Below the pieces are notes generated by a model. The model saw only the letters and a list, made by a program, of their open reading frames with translations, was not told the DNA's origin and made no database searches. The position numbers were made by a program, and so were the translations under genes. From assembly GCA_963784195.1 (NCBI GenBank), contig CAWARA010000031.1, forward strand, positions 124,001 to 188,000: 64,000 nucleotides of DNA, given 5' to 3'. The stretch comes from CAVQAH01 sp963784195 (lineage in GTDB: Bacteria; Acidobacteriota; Vicinamibacteria; Vicinamibacterales; 2-12-FULL-66-21). Shown piece by piece: positions 17,886 to 28,373 of this stretch. Each line of letters begins with the position of its first letter. The first letter of the stretch is position 1.

Positions 17886-18632
17886 ATGCCAGTATTCAAA
17901 GCCGACGCGCTGATTCTGCGCACCTACAAGCTCGGTGAGTCGGATCGGATTGTCGTCTTCCTGACACGCGACCGTGGTAAGAAGCGTGGGGTTGCGAAGG
18001 GTGCGCGGCGGCCGCGGTCGCGGTATGTCGGAGCGCTCGAGCCGATGACGCGCGCCGGCGTGGCGTATTACGAGCGCGAGCAACGCGATCTCGTGCGGCT
18101 GAATTACGTGGAGCCGGTGCAGTCGCCGCTGGCGGCGTCAACCGCGGAGGCGTTCGGGCACGTCGGCTACTTTGCGGAGTTGATCGATGAGTGGGCGCCC
18201 GAGGCCCATGCCGACGAGCGCTTGTTCCGGCTGGGTGCCTCGATCGTCGACGCGGTGGCGATCGGAAGCCCGGTCGACCATCTGGCGCGGTACTTCGAAT
18301 ACTGGCTGTTGAGGCTTCAAGGAGTCTATCCGGCGCTGGCGTGCGCAGGCTGCCAGGCGGCGCTGGCAGAGGGGTCGGTGATGCCACCGCGGGATTTCGT
18401 GTTCGTGTGCCGTCGCTGTGCGCCCGGAAACGGAGGCACCGACCTGTCGTCGGAGTCGATGCGCTTTCTGGCGGCGTCGGGGACCATTCGTCCGGAGCAG
18501 CTGGCGTCGGTGCCGCTCTCGACGGCCGCGTCCCGCCAGCTGGAAACGGCCCACCGGCGATTGATCAATCTGCATCTGGAGAAGGAGCTGAAATCGGCCC
18601 GGGTTCTTCGTGAGATGCGCCAGGCCCCTTAA
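17886..18632 (+). CDS. recO: DNA repair protein RecO
   Basis: RecFOR pathway mediator that loads RecA on SSB-coated gaps. An N-terminal OB fold (ADALILRTYKLGESDRIVVF) is followed by a helical region with a four-cysteine zinc site (CAGC ~156-159, CRRC ~178-181). The family segment MRFLAASG is present. ATG 17886 begins the family sequence; earlier in-frame codons are repeat-derived. About 248 residues. glyQ starts six bases after the stop. Confidence 0.93.
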   Translation: MPVFKADALILRTYKLGESDRIVVFLTRDRGKKRGVAKGARRPRSRYVGALEPMTRAGVAYYEREQRDLVRLNYVEPVQSPLAASTAEAFGHVGYFAELIDEWAPEAHADERLFRLGASIVDAVAIGSPVDHLARYFEYWLLRLQGVYPALACAGCQAALAEGSVMPPRDFVFVCRRCAPGNGGTDLSSESMRFLAASGTIRPEQLASVPLSTAASRQLETAHRRLINLHLEKELKSARVLREMRQAP

Positions 18633-18638
18633 GCGCGA

Positions 18639-19550
18639 ATGGTCACCCTGCAACAACTGAATTTCAGGCTGTCCGAGTTCTGGAGCTCGCGCGGCTGTCT
18701 CCTTCAGCTGCCGCTCGATATCGAAATGGGCGCCGGCACGATGCATCCGGAGACCTTTCTACGCGTGTTGGGACCGGAGCATTGGAGCGTCGCGTACGTG
18801 CAGCCCGCCCGCCGCCCTGCGGACGGCCGGTTCGGCGAGAACCCCAACCGGCTCTTCAAACACCACCAGTTCCAGGTCGTCCTCAAGCCCGCCCCTGACG
18901 AAGTGCAGCAGCTCTACCTGCAGAGCCTCGAGGCGTGCGGGATCGATCTGCGCGCGCACGACGTGCGCTTCGAGGAGGACAACTGGGAGTCACCGACGCT
19001 CGGCGCGTGGGGCATCGGGTGGCAGGTCCTCTTCGACGGTCAGGAAATCACGCAGTTCACCTATTTCCAGCAGGCGGGCGGCATCGACCTCGCGCCGGTA
19101 TCGGTGGAGCTGACCTATGGGCTCGAACGCCTGGCGATGGCGCTCCAGGACACGGATAACGTGTTCGACGTCGAGTGGGCGCCGGGGGTGACGTACCGCA
19201 GCGTCCGGCACCGCGACGAGGTCGAGCAGTCGAAGTACACGTTCGGTCAGGTGGACATGCCCAAGGCGGAGCTGCACGCCATGCACCGCAACCTGTTCGA
19301 GCAGTACTACACGATGGCTGACATGCTGCTGCGGTCGGGCCTGATCCTGCCTGCGCTCGACTACTGTCTGAAGTGCTCGCACATGTTCAATCTGCTCGAC
19401 GCCAGCGGCGGGATCGGCGTCACAGAGCGCATGGCTTATATCCTCCGCGTCCGCCAGGTGGCCTTGCGTATCGCAAAGGCATGGGTCGAACCGGTCGAAG
19501 CGAAAGAAGGCAAGCCGGAAGAACCGGCTGGAGAGCGAGCGACGAAGTAG
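18639..19550 (+). CDS. glyQ: Glycyl-tRNA synthetase alpha subunit
   Basis: Catalytic alpha subunit of the alpha2beta2 bacterial GlyRS. Typical sequence: LNFRLSEFWSSRGCLLQLPL, EMGAGTMHPETFLRVLGPEHW, ARRPADGRFGENPNRLFKHH and QQAGGIDLAPVSVELTYGLER. 303 residues, normal length, with a short basic/acidic tail. The partner glyS follows 133 bases later, separated by an inverted-repeat spacer. Confidence 0.97.
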   Translation: MVTLQQLNFRLSEFWSSRGCLLQLPLDIEMGAGTMHPETFLRVLGPEHWSVAYVQPARRPADGRFGENPNRLFKHHQFQVVLKPAPDEVQQLYLQSLEACGIDLRAHDVRFEEDNWESPTLGAWGIGWQVLFDGQEITQFTYFQQAGGIDLAPVSVELTYGLERLAMALQDTDNVFDVEWAPGVTYRSVRHRDEVEQSKYTFGQVDMPKAELHAMHRNLFEQYYTMADMLLRSGLILPALDYCLKCSHMFNLLDASGGIGVTERMAYILRVRQVALRIAKAWVEPVEAKEGKPEEPAGERATK

Positions 19551-19552
19551 AG

Positions 19553-19656
19553 CCGTAGTTCGTGGGCCGTGGTTCGTGTCTCGCCGAACGACAGTTTGAA
19601 TTGAAAGAGGTGCGTAGCCCGTCGACGAGACACGGACTACGAACCACGGACCACGG
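19553..19656. repeat. Imperfect inverted repeat between glyQ and glyS
   Basis: The arm ccgtagttcgtgggccgtgg… (19553-19583) pairs with …gaaccacggaccacgg (19626-19656), about 25 of 31 positions, with a ~42-base loop. It may act as a terminator-like or processing hairpin between two genes that must be made in equal amounts. Confidence 0.75.
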
Positions 19657-19683
19657 CAGGAACACCAGGCAGATCGTCAGAAC

Positions 19684-21879
19684 ATGGACCGTGAGTTACT
19701 AATCGAGATCGGCGTCGAAGAGCTGCCCGCGGCGTGGATGCCGCGGGTGACGCAGCAGCTGGCCGACCGGCTGGAAGCGCGGCTCAAGGAGTTTCGTATC
19801 GCGCCGGGGGCGCCGGTCGAAACCTTCAGCACGCCGCGCCGGCTGACCGCCCGCATCGCGCGGATCGCCGAGCGCCAGGAGGATCTGGACGAGACGATCA
19901 CCGGCCCGCCGGTGTCGGCCGCTTTCGGCGGTGACGGTCAGCCAACGCCCGCGGCGCTCGGCTTTGCCAAGAAACAGAACGTGCCGTTCGACCAGCTGAC
20001 GCGCGTCCAGACTGGCAAAGGCGAGTATCTCGCGTATCACAAGCGTCATCGCGGGCGCAGTGCCGTCGACACCCTTCCCGACATTCTGGGCGTCGTGCTC
20101 CGCGACTTGCCGTTCCCCAAGCAGATGCACTGGGACGCCAAGCTCGACGATGGGCGGGGAGAGCTGTTGTTCGGACGGCCGATCAGGTGGCTGCTGTTCT
20201 TGTACGGTGGCCGCGTCGTGCCGTTCACAATCACGCGCATGCCCGGAGCCGCCAGCCCACTGGTCGCTGATGTCGAATCGGGCGCGTTGACGTATGGTCA
20301 TCGGTTTCTCGCGACGAGCGGTCGAGCGGGGCGATCGATCAAGGTCAGGAGCTTCGAGGAATATCACGCGAAGCTTGCCGAGCATTTCGTCGTGCTCGAT
20401 CACGCCGAGCGCCGCGACCGGATCGGGCGCGATCTCGAGATGCACGCCCGCCGCCTGGGCGGCCGGGTCTCGCTGAAGGATCACGGGTCGCTCATCGAGG
20501 AAGTTGCGGATCTCGTCGAGTATCCAGGCGTGGTGGCCGGGTTCTTCGACCGGGCGTTCCTCCAGCTTCCCGAAGAAGTGCTCTCCACGACGCTCGTTCA
20601 CCACCAGCATTTCTTCCCGGTGGTCGACGAGAAGGGTGACCTCAAGGAAGCGTTCCTGGCCGTCGTCAACACGCAGCCCTCGGACGAGCGGCTCATTGCC
20701 AAAAACGCCGAACGAGTGGTGGCGGCGCGTCTGAGGGATGCGACCTTCTTCTGGGAGTCGGATCGCCGGATCCCGCTGGAGACCCGTCTCGACCGCCTGC
20801 ACACCGTGCAGTTCCACAAGAAGCTGGGGAGCTATGGCGACAAGGCCGGACGAATCGAGCGGCTCGCCGGGTGGATCGCCAGCGAGGTCCTCGGCCGTCC
20901 TGACGTCGCAGAGCGCGCCGCAATGGCCGCGAAGCTGGCGAAAGTCGACCTGGCTACGGAGATGGTGTTCGAGTTCCCCGAGCTGCAAGGCGCGATGGGC
21001 GGCATCTACGCGCGTGAAGAGGGTCAGCCGGAGGACGTGTGGAAGGCTGTCTACCATCACTATTTGCCGATCGCGGTCGAAACGGATGCTGCACCGTCGC
21101 GCGCACAGCTCGGTTCGGCAGCGGTCACGTGGGCGGCCGTGTCGTTGGCTGACAAGCTCGACACCATCGCCGGCCTGACCCGCGCCGGCGAACGCTCTAC
21201 GGGATCGCGCGATCCGTTCGGCCTTCGCCGGCAGATGCACGGCATCGTTCGTATCCTGATGGACCTCCCGGAGCTGACCGGGATCGATCGCGAGATCGGC
21301 GTGCGTGGACTGCTGATCGAAGCGGGACGCGCCTTCGACGGGTTCGGCCCGGATTGGGACGTCGACGCCGCCGTCGCGTTCGCTCAGGATCGGGTCCGGT
21401 ATGCCCTCGAGCAGCGGGGGATTCCCGTCGAGGTCATGCGCGGCGCAACCGCGCACGCCGCCGATGCCGCTCCGCTTCGCGCGAGGCGAGTTGCCGCCGC
21501 GCTGCACGGCATGCGCAGCTCGGAAGATTTTCAGGGCCTCGCCGTGCTCTTCAAACGCGTGAAGAACATCGCGCGGGAGCTCACGTCGCACGCCGCGCTC
21601 GATCGGTCTGCGTTGACCGAGCCGGCGGAAACAGGGTTGCTGGCCCAGCTCGAGTCGGCCAGGCCGCACATCGAGGCGGCGTTGCGCGCGGCCGACTATC
21701 GCAAAGCGTTGACCGCGATCGCGGCGCTCAGGCCGGCGGTCGATCGGTTCTTCACGGACGTCTTCGTCATGGCTGACGACCCGCGGCTGAGAACCGCGCG
21801 GCTCACGCTCATGGCCGACCTGCGCGATCTCATTCTCGAGCTCGCGGACATTTCGGAAATCGTTCCTCAGACGGAGTAG
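19684..21879 (+). CDS. glyS: Glycyl-tRNA synthetase beta subunit
   Basis: tRNA-binding beta subunit. It starts with DRELLIEIGVEELPAAWMPR, contains an HD-like region with LVHHQHFFPVVDEKGDL, the FEFPELQGAMGGIYAREEGQ motif, GSRDPFGLRRQMHGIVRIL, and an anticodon-binding C-terminus (…FTDVFVMADD). 731 residues, slightly above the usual ~690. It is followed closely by ppdK. Confidence 0.97.
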   Translation: MDRELLIEIGVEELPAAWMPRVTQQLADRLEARLKEFRIAPGAPVETFSTPRRLTARIARIAERQEDLDETITGPPVSAAFGGDGQPTPAALGFAKKQNVPFDQLTRVQTGKGEYLAYHKRHRGRSAVDTLPDILGVVLRDLPFPKQMHWDAKLDDGRGELLFGRPIRWLLFLYGGRVVPFTITRMPGAASPLVADVESGALTYGHRFLATSGRAGRSIKVRSFEEYHAKLAEHFVVLDHAERRDRIGRDLEMHARRLGGRVSLKDHGSLIEEVADLVEYPGVVAGFFDRAFLQLPEEVLSTTLVHHQHFFPVVDEKGDLKEAFLAVVNTQPSDERLIAKNAERVVAARLRDATFFWESDRRIPLETRLDRLHTVQFHKKLGSYGDKAGRIERLAGWIASEVLGRPDVAERAAMAAKLAKVDLATEMVFEFPELQGAMGGIYAREEGQPEDVWKAVYHHYLPIAVETDAAPSRAQLGSAAVTWAAVSLADKLDTIAGLTRAGERSTGSRDPFGLRRQMHGIVRILMDLPELTGIDREIGVRGLLIEAGRAFDGFGPDWDVDAAVAFAQDRVRYALEQRGIPVEVMRGATAHAADAAPLRARRVAAALHGMRSSEDFQGLAVLFKRVKNIARELTSHAALDRSALTEPAETGLLAQLESARPHIEAALRAADYRKALTAIAALRPAVDRFFTDVFVMADDPRLRTARLTLMADLRDLILELADISEIVPQTE

Positions 21880-21890
21880 ACGACAGCACA

Positions 21891-24667
21891 ATGGCAAAGA
21901 AAGTTGTATCAAGAAGAGCGCACGCTCTGCGCCGAAGGGTCAAGCAAGGAAAGCGCGGTCATCGAAGTACGTGTATTTCTTCGGCGGCGGCAAGGCCGAT
22001 GGCAATCGCACGATGAAGGAACTGCTCGGCGGCAAGGGCTCCGGTCTCGCCGAGATGACGAATGCGGGCCTGCCGGTGCCGCCCGGTTTCACGATTTCCA
22101 CGGAAGCCTGCACGCTCTATTACCGCGAGGGCCGGAAGGTGCCCGCCAGCGTCGACAAGCAGATGCTCGACAACCTCGCCAAGCTCGAGAAGGCGGCCGG
22201 TGCCTCGCTTGGCGACGTCAAGAATCCGCTGCTCGTGTCGGTCCGTTCCGGCGCCAAGTTCTCGATGCCCGGCATGATGGACACGATCCTCAACCTCGGG
22301 CTGAACGACAAGACCGTCGAAGGGCTCAAGTCCCTCACGAGCAACGGCCGGTTTGCGTACGACAGCTACCGCCGCTTCATCCAGATGTTCGGCAACGTCG
22401 TGCTCGAGATTCCGAAGGACGTGTTCGAGAAGGAGTTCGAGGCCGTCAAAACGGAGCGGAAGGTTCACCTCGATACCGACCTCAACGAAGAGGCGCTGCG
22501 TGACGTCGTCAAGCGCTACAAGGGTGTCGTCCGCAAGAAGAGCGGCCGCGAATTTCCGCAGGATCCGCTCGAGCAGCTGCGCGGCGCGCGTGACGCGGTG
22601 TTTCGCTCGTGGAACAACGCCCGGGCGATCGAATACCGCCGGATCTACGAGATCCCCGATTCGATCGGCACCGCGGTCAACGTCCAGCTGATGGTGTTCG
22701 GCAACACCGGCGATCGCTCGGCGACCGGCGTCGGGTTCACGCGAAACCCTGCGACCGGCGCGAAAGAGTTCTACGGCGAGTTCCTGGTCAACGCGCAGGG
22801 CGAGGACGTGGTGGCCGGCATCCGGACGCCACAGCCGATCAGCGAGCTCGAGAAGGTGATGCCGAAGGCGTACAAGCAGCTCCGCGACATCACGACGCGC
22901 CTCGAGAAGCACTACAAGGACGTCCAGGACTTCGAGTTCACGATCCAGGACGATCGCCTGTTCATGCTGCAGACGCGCAACGGCAAGCGCACCGGCTACG
23001 CCGCCGTGGTCATCGCGACGGATCTCGTGGATGAGAAGCTGATCACGCCAAAGGACGCCGTGCTGCAGGTCGATCCGGAATCCGTGTCGCAGCTGCTCGC
23101 GCCGGTTTTCGAACCCAAGGCCTGGAAGGCGCTGCCGGTCGCGACGAAGGGATTGCCGGCGTCGCCGGGCGCGGCATCCGGCCAGGTGGTCTTTACGGCG
23201 GACGACGCGGTGGAGTGGACGCGTCAGGGAAAGAAGGTCATCCTGGTTCGCAGGGAGACCGTTCCTGACGACATCCACGGCATGTTCGTGGCCCAGGGGA
23301 TTCTCACAGCGACAGGCGGTATGACCTCCCACGCGGCCGTCGTCGGCCGCCAGATGGGCAAGCCTTCAATCGTCGGTGCCGGCGCGCTCGAGATCGAGGA
23401 GTCGGGCCGGCTGTTCCGCGTCAACGGCAAGACGGTCAAGGAAGGGGAACACGTCTCCTTCGATGGTCTGAGCGGCGAGGTCAAGATCGGCCAGGTGGCC
23501 ACGACGCCGAGCGAGATCCTGAAGGTCGTCGCCGGCGAGATGAAGGCGAATCAGTCTCCGCTCTACCAGCGCTTCGAGAAGCTGCTGGCGTGGGCCGATA
23601 AGTTCCGCCGGCTCGGGATCAGAGCCAACGCGGACCAACCCGACCAGGCGGAGACGGCGTACGCGTTCGGCGCTCGCGGGATCGGCTTGTGCCGCACGGA
23701 GCACATGTTCTTCGGCGAGGGCCGTATTCCCATCGTGCAGCGCATGATCCTGGCGGACAACGAAGCCGATCGCCGCAAGGCGCTCGACGAGCTGCTGCCG
23801 CTCCAGCGCGGCGACTTCTACGGCGTGTTCAAGGCGATGCACGGCACGCCCGTCACCATCCGCACGATCGACCCGCCGCTCCATGAGTTCCTGCCGAAGC
23901 GCGAGGAGCTGATGGTCGAGGTCGCGACGATGGAGACGAAAGGGGAGACGGGACGCGAACTGGACGAGAAGCGGGCGCTGCTGCGGCGCGTCGAGGCGCT
24001 GCACGAGTTCAATCCCATGCTCGGGCACCGCGGCGTCCGGCTTGGTATCACGTACCCCGAGATCACCGAGATGCAGACGCGAGCGATCATCGAAGCGGCC
24101 TGCCAGCTCGCCAAGGAAGGCGTCAAGGTCGTTCCCGAGATCATGATCCCGCTGGTCGGCCACGTGAAGGAGTTGCGCGACCAGAAGGCCGTCGTCGTCC
24201 GCGTGGCAGACGCGGTGATGAAGGAGCAGGGCGTCAAGGTGAAATACCTCGTTGGCACGATGATCGAGGTGCCGCGGGGTTCGGTGACCGCCGACGAGAT
24301 CGCCCTGGAAGCGGAGTTCTTCTCGTTCGGCACGAACGATCTGACACAGCTCACGTTCGGCTTCTCGCGCGACGACATCGGCAAGTTCCTCTCGTTCTAC
24401 CAGGACAAGAAGATTCTCGACAAGGATCCCTTCGCGACCATCGACACGATAGGCGTCGGGCAGCTCGTCTCGATGGGCGTGCAGAAGGGCCGCTCGGCGC
24501 GCCCCGATCTCAAGGTCGGCATCTGCGGCGAGCATGGCGGCGATCCGTCATCGATCCATTTCTTCGAGAAGGTGGGGCTCGATTACGTGAGTGCCTCGCC
24601 CTATAGAATTCCTGTCGCGCGGCTGGCGGCGGCACAGGCCGCACTGCAGGTGAAGGTCGGGGATTGA
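21891..24667 (+). CDS. ppdK: Pyruvate, phosphate dikinase (N-terminal frame uncertain)
   Basis: Interconverts pyruvate, ATP and Pi with PEP, AMP and PPi. Segments: YFFGGGKADGNRTMKELLGG (ATP-grasp N-terminus), GGMTSHAAVVGRQMGKP (phosphohistidine loop), and a C-terminal PEP/pyruvate barrel with GICGEHGGDPSSIHFFEKVG. The frame is open back only to GTG 21971, in the middle of the usual KYVYFFGGG start. ATG 21891 lies in a different frame; one missing base near 21908 would join MAKKVV to a lysine-rich leader and then KYVYFF. The minimum product from 21971 is 898 residues. Confidence 0.93.
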
Positions 24668-25631
24668 TTACGATCTACGCTCACGAGAACGGTTCCACCC
24701 GGCTGGTCGATCGGGTGGAACCGGACTGGCTCCGCCATGACAGCGGGGTGTGGGTGTGGGTGGACATCATCAACCCCGATCCGGGTGAAGTGCGGATCCT
24801 GACCGACGTATTCAAGTTCCACGAGCTGGCGATCGAGGATGCGATCGCCGAGATTCACCATCCGAAAATCGAGTCCTACGGCGACTACTTGTACGTCATC
24901 CTCCACGGCATCGATTTCAAGGCGCGCGAGCACGCCTTCCACACGCAGGACGTCGATTTCTTCCTCAGCGACCGCTACCTGGTCACCGTTCATCCGGGCA
25001 TCTCGCGATCGATCGGCAAGGTGGGAGACATCTGCACGCGGAACAGCCGGGTCCTCGGGGAGGGCCCGGCGGCGCTGATGCACCGCATCATCGACACGAT
25101 GGTGGATAACTATCGCCCGGAGGTCGAGAAGCTGCAGGAGCGGCTGGACGAGCTGGAAAAGGAGGTCTTCGGACGCGCTCGCGCGAACCTGGCCCGCCGC
25201 ATCATCGATTTCAAGCGGGACGTTGCGTCCCTCCGCCGCGTCGTCCTGCCGGAGCGCGATGTCGTCGGACGTCTCGCACGACGCGAGTTCCCGATCATTT
25301 CCGAGTCGCTCGCGTACCGATACCGGGACGTCTACGACCATCTGGTCCGGCTTGACCGACGAGTCGGTTTTTCTTCAGGACCGCATCTCCAGCCTTCTCG
25401 AGGCGCACCTGTCGGCGGTGTCGAACCAGCTCAACAGCGTCATGAAGGTGCTGACGGTGATCGCGACCATCTTCATGCCGCTGACCGTGCTGACTGGGAT
25501 GTACGGCATGAACGTCCCGCTGCCGCACTTGCCTGGCGGCGAGAACCTGCAGTTCTGGTGGATCGTGTTCGATCATGCTCGCGATCAGCGGCGTGATGCT
25601 TTACATGTTCCGACGCCGGGGGTGGTTGTGA
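24664..25631 (+). CDS. corA: CorA-type divalent cation transporter (two frameshifts)
   Basis: Mg2+/Co2+ channel family. The soluble N-domain (VWVDIINPDPGEVRIL, IEDAIAEIHHPKIESYGDYL) is followed by a long helix and two C-terminal helices with the signature YGMN (GMYGMNVPLPHLPGG). The frame breaks twice by one extra base: at CTT 25351-25353 (restoring HLVRLTDESVFLQDR) and near G 25571 (restoring WWIVFIMLAISGVMLYMF and the stop at 25629-25631). The stop overlaps the mutL GTG. The initiating codon at 24664 is ATT/TTG-like, so the exact start is uncertain. Confidence 0.85.
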
Positions 25632-27409
25632 CCTCACGCATCCGCCGGTTGCCGCTGCAGCTCGCGAACCAGATCGCGGCGGGCGAGGTCGTTGAGCGGC
25701 CGGCGTCTGTCGTCAAGGAGCTCGTCGAGAACGCGCTCGACGCGAACGCCCGCCGCATCGCCGTCACCATCGAGCTCGGTGGCAAGAAGCTGATTCGCGT
25801 GGAAGACGACGGCGACGGGATGGTGCCGGAGGACGCGCGCCTGGCGATGGAACGGCACGCGACCAGCAAGATCGCCAGCCCGGAGGATCTCGGCGCGATC
25901 CGCACGCTCGGCTTCCGCGGAGAGGCGCTGCCGAGCATCGCGTCCGTCTCGCATTTCGTCCTGCGAAGCCGGGCGCGAGGGCAGGCGACCGGCACTGAGA
26001 TTCGCGTCAACGGCGGCACGGTCGCGTCCGATCGCGAAGTCGGTGCGCCCGAAGGCACCTCTGTCGAAGTCGCCGATCTGTTCTACAACCTCCCCGCGCG
26101 CCGGAAGTTCCTCAAGTCGGACGCGGCCGAAGCAGGCCAGATCTCCAGGCTGATGACGCAAATCGCGCTGGGCTACCCGGAGGTGGGCTTCACCGTGACC
26201 AGCGGCGGCCGGCGGCTCCTCGAGTGTCCGCCGTCAGCCGGATTGAAGGAGCGGTTCTTTCAGCTGTTCGGCGAACGGTTCGACCTGGTGGAGTTGCGGA
26301 AGGAGGCCGCCGGGCTGAGCATCCTCGGCTACGTCGCCGTCCTTGGCGATCAGGGCCCTGTCCGTGGTCCCCAGAACGTCTTCGTCAACCGGCGCATCGT
26401 CAAGGACCGGACCATCGCGCACGCGATCTCCGAGGCCTACAGCGTCGCGACGATCAAGGAACGGTCGCCGGAGGTTCACCTGTTCATCGACATTCCTCCG
26501 GACCGCGTCGACGTGAACGTGCATCCGACCAAGGCCGAGGTCCGGTTTCTCGAGCAGTCGCTCGTTCACGAGGTCCTGCGCCGCGGCCTCGCTGATGCGC
26601 TCGGTCAGGGCAGGGCGCCTGAACTCTTCCTGACACCGGTTTCTCCCGATCCCGACGAGCCTCGACCGATGAGCATTCCGGGTGTCCTCGCCGGGGCGCA
26701 GATCGGCAGCCGGTGGACGCCGGCGCACGACGCCGTGCTTCGTTCCATGGGGTCGGGCTCAGCCGCCGCGGTTCAGGATGCTGCGCCTGTCGGCGCGATA
26801 GCCGGCGGCCAGGCGATCTCGCCAGCCGACATCCGGCCGATGATTCCACTCGGGCAGTTCCGCGACACGTTCATCATTGCCGTGGACGACGAGGGGGTCG
26901 CGATCATCGATCAGCACGTGGCCCACGAGCGGGTGCTGTTCGAGCAGGTCATGGAGAAGCTGACTGCGGGCCGTCTCGAGAGCCAGCGCTTGTTGGCGCC
27001 GATGCTGATCGAGCTGTCGCCCACCCAGCGGCAGGCCGTCGGGCAACACGCGGCGACGCTCGACCGTTTCGGCCTCGAGATCGAGGAGTTTGGCGGCGAC
27101 AGCCTCAGGCTCAGCGCCGTTCCGGCCCTGTTGCAGCCGGCGGAATGCGAGGCGGCGATTCGCGCCCTCGCGGAGGACCTGGAAGGGCTGGATCGCGGGT
27201 CGCGTGTCGAGGATGCGCTGCGGAAGATAGCCGCCACGATGGCCTGTCACGCGGCCGTGAAGGCGAACTATCCGCTCACGCTGGAGAAGATGCGCTACCT
27301 CCTCGAAGAGCTGCGGCGGACCGCCTACTCGAGCGTGTGCCCGCACGGCCGTCCCGTGGTGCTGCGGCTGTCGCGACGGGAGATCGAAAAGAACTTTCAG
27401 AGGATCTGA
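25628..27409 (+). CDS. mutL: DNA mismatch repair protein MutL
   Basis: A GHKL ATPase of mismatch repair. Motifs: ANQIAAGEVVERPASVVKEL, DANARR, DDGDGM, RHATSKI and TLGFRGEALPSI. The C-terminal domain has IDQHVAHERVLFE and CPHGRPVVLRL, matching the endonuclease-type MutL pattern, which would suit a MutH-less genome. GTG 25628 overlaps the corA stop. The long open frame reaching back to 25223 is an artefact of the corA frameshifts. 593 residues. Confidence 0.95.
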   Translation: MTSRIRRLPLQLANQIAAGEVVERPASVVKELVENALDANARRIAVTIELGGKKLIRVEDDGDGMVPEDARLAMERHATSKIASPEDLGAIRTLGFRGEALPSIASVSHFVLRSRARGQATGTEIRVNGGTVASDREVGAPEGTSVEVADLFYNLPARRKFLKSDAAEAGQISRLMTQIALGYPEVGFTVTSGGRRLLECPPSAGLKERFFQLFGERFDLVELRKEAAGLSILGYVAVLGDQGPVRGPQNVFVNRRIVKDRTIAHAISEAYSVATIKERSPEVHLFIDIPPDRVDVNVHPTKAEVRFLEQSLVHEVLRRGLADALGQGRAPELFLTPVSPDPDEPRPMSIPGVLAGAQIGSRWTPAHDAVLRSMGSGSAAAVQDAAPVGAIAGGQAISPADIRPMIPLGQFRDTFIIAVDDEGVAIIDQHVAHERVLFEQVMEKLTAGRLESQRLLAPMLIELSPTQRQAVGQHAATLDRFGLEIEEFGGDSLRLSAVPALLQPAECEAAIRALAEDLEGLDRGSRVEDALRKIAATMACHAAVKANYPLTLEKMRYLLEELRRTAYSSVCPHGRPVVLRLSRREIEKNFQRI

Positions 27410-27508
27410 CGGGGCGCGTGCGGTTTCTGACGCACAAGAAAGGCGCAACGCGGTAATCTCTACGGGAGCAAAACGCCGAGTCCGTGTATTCCAAACAAAG
27501 GAGTGTCG

Positions 27509-27790
27509 ATGGCTAAGACTGCAAAGAAGACGAAGGCCCGGAAACCGAACGCTGCATTCATGAAGCCCGTGCAGCCCAGCGCGGCGTTGTCGGAGGTCGT
27601 CGGGTCGAAGCCAATCCCGCGCACCGAGGTCACCAAGAAGCTGTGGGTCTACATCAAGAAGAACAAGCTTCAGGACCCGAAGAACAAGCGGATGATCAAG
27701 GCGGACGCGACCTTGAAGGCGGTGTTCGGCGGGAAGGCCACGGTCAACATGTTCGAGATGACCAAGCTGGTTGGGAAGCACCTGAAATAG
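27509..27790 (+). CDS. SWIB/MDM2 domain protein
   Basis: A small basic protein (93 residues). A lysine-rich N-terminus (AKTAKKTKARK) is followed by a complete SWIB domain: LSEVVGSKPIPRTEVTKKLW, then IKKNKLQDPKNKRMIKAD and a VNMFEMTKLVGKHLK end. SWIB domains are known from eukaryotic chromatin remodellers and occur as stand-alone proteins in several bacteria, where DNA binding is suspected but the function is unsettled. AAGGAG lies five bases before ATG 27509. Confidence 0.92.
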   Translation: MAKTAKKTKARKPNAAFMKPVQPSAALSEVVGSKPIPRTEVTKKLWVYIKKNKLQDPKNKRMIKADATLKAVFGGKATVNMFEMTKLVGKHLK

Positions 27791-27848
27791 CACACCCCGG
27801 TGCCCGGCGGCAGCGATGGCGTAATCATCCGAGGCGAGTTGCAGTTGC

Positions 27849-28337
27849 ATGAGCGCAATCGGTAGCTATGTCGTTGTCCGCCGGAGCCATTGGCCTGACT
27901 GCATGGCCAGCGCCCGGCAAATCCGGTCCGAAACGACCGGCAAATGGATGTTCAGGAGCACGCGGGTCGTGGGCCTGGACGAATTCAAAGCGTCGTGGCG
28001 GACCGCCGCGGTCCGTGACGTGCCGTTCGATCACTCAGGTTACGTGCTCGGGAACTACCTGGACGCCCAGGACGCTCTCAACCACGTCCAGATCTTCGAC
28101 GAGCAGTCAGATGACGCCACGGCGCTCGCGAAGGCCTTCACGGCGGCGTTTCCCTTCGAACAGCCGGTCGCCCTGCCGGACCTCGCGCCGGCGCCGCTCG
28201 CGGCGTTCTGCCGTGAGGAATACGGGGATGAGGATGCGGCAGGCATGGCGGACGCGATTCAGGCGGCGCATCGCTTCTATCAACTTGGCTTTGCCGAGAT
28301 CACCGCCGAACATCTGGTCGTCTTCCTGATTGAATGA
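27849..28337 (+). CDS. Conserved-looking hypothetical protein
   Basis: A 162-residue soluble acidic protein with no signal peptide or membrane segment and no recognised family. The second half is helical and acidic (REEYGDEDAAGMADAIQAAH). A GAGGCGAG stretch ~10 bases upstream could be the ribosome binding site. Codon use resembles its neighbours. It lies between the SWIB gene and a DUF3224 gene, both on the same strand; no function is inferred. Confidence 0.65.
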   Translation: MSAIGSYVVVRRSHWPDCMASARQIRSETTGKWMFRSTRVVGLDEFKASWRTAAVRDVPFDHSGYVLGNYLDAQDALNHVQIFDEQSDDATALAKAFTAAFPFEQPVALPDLAPAPLAAFCREEYGDEDAAGMADAIQAAHRFYQLGFAEITAEHLVVFLIE

Positions 28338-28373
28338 CGTGGTTTCCCCAGCGGGCAAAGTGCGGAGGTTTGA

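Noticed and set aside
19699..21912. A ~737-residue minus-strand frame opposite glyS
   Set aside because: Exact shadow of glyS, typical of GC-rich DNA; the plus strand carries the real synthetase.
25345..25360. prfB-like programmed +1 shift in corA
   Set aside because: No stop codon follows the CTT and no internal Shine-Dalgarno is placed as in prfB; an indel explains it more simply.
25223..25627. Apparent N-terminal extension of MutL
   Set aside because: It is the CorA C-terminus read through two frame changes; MutL family sequence starts at GTG 25628.
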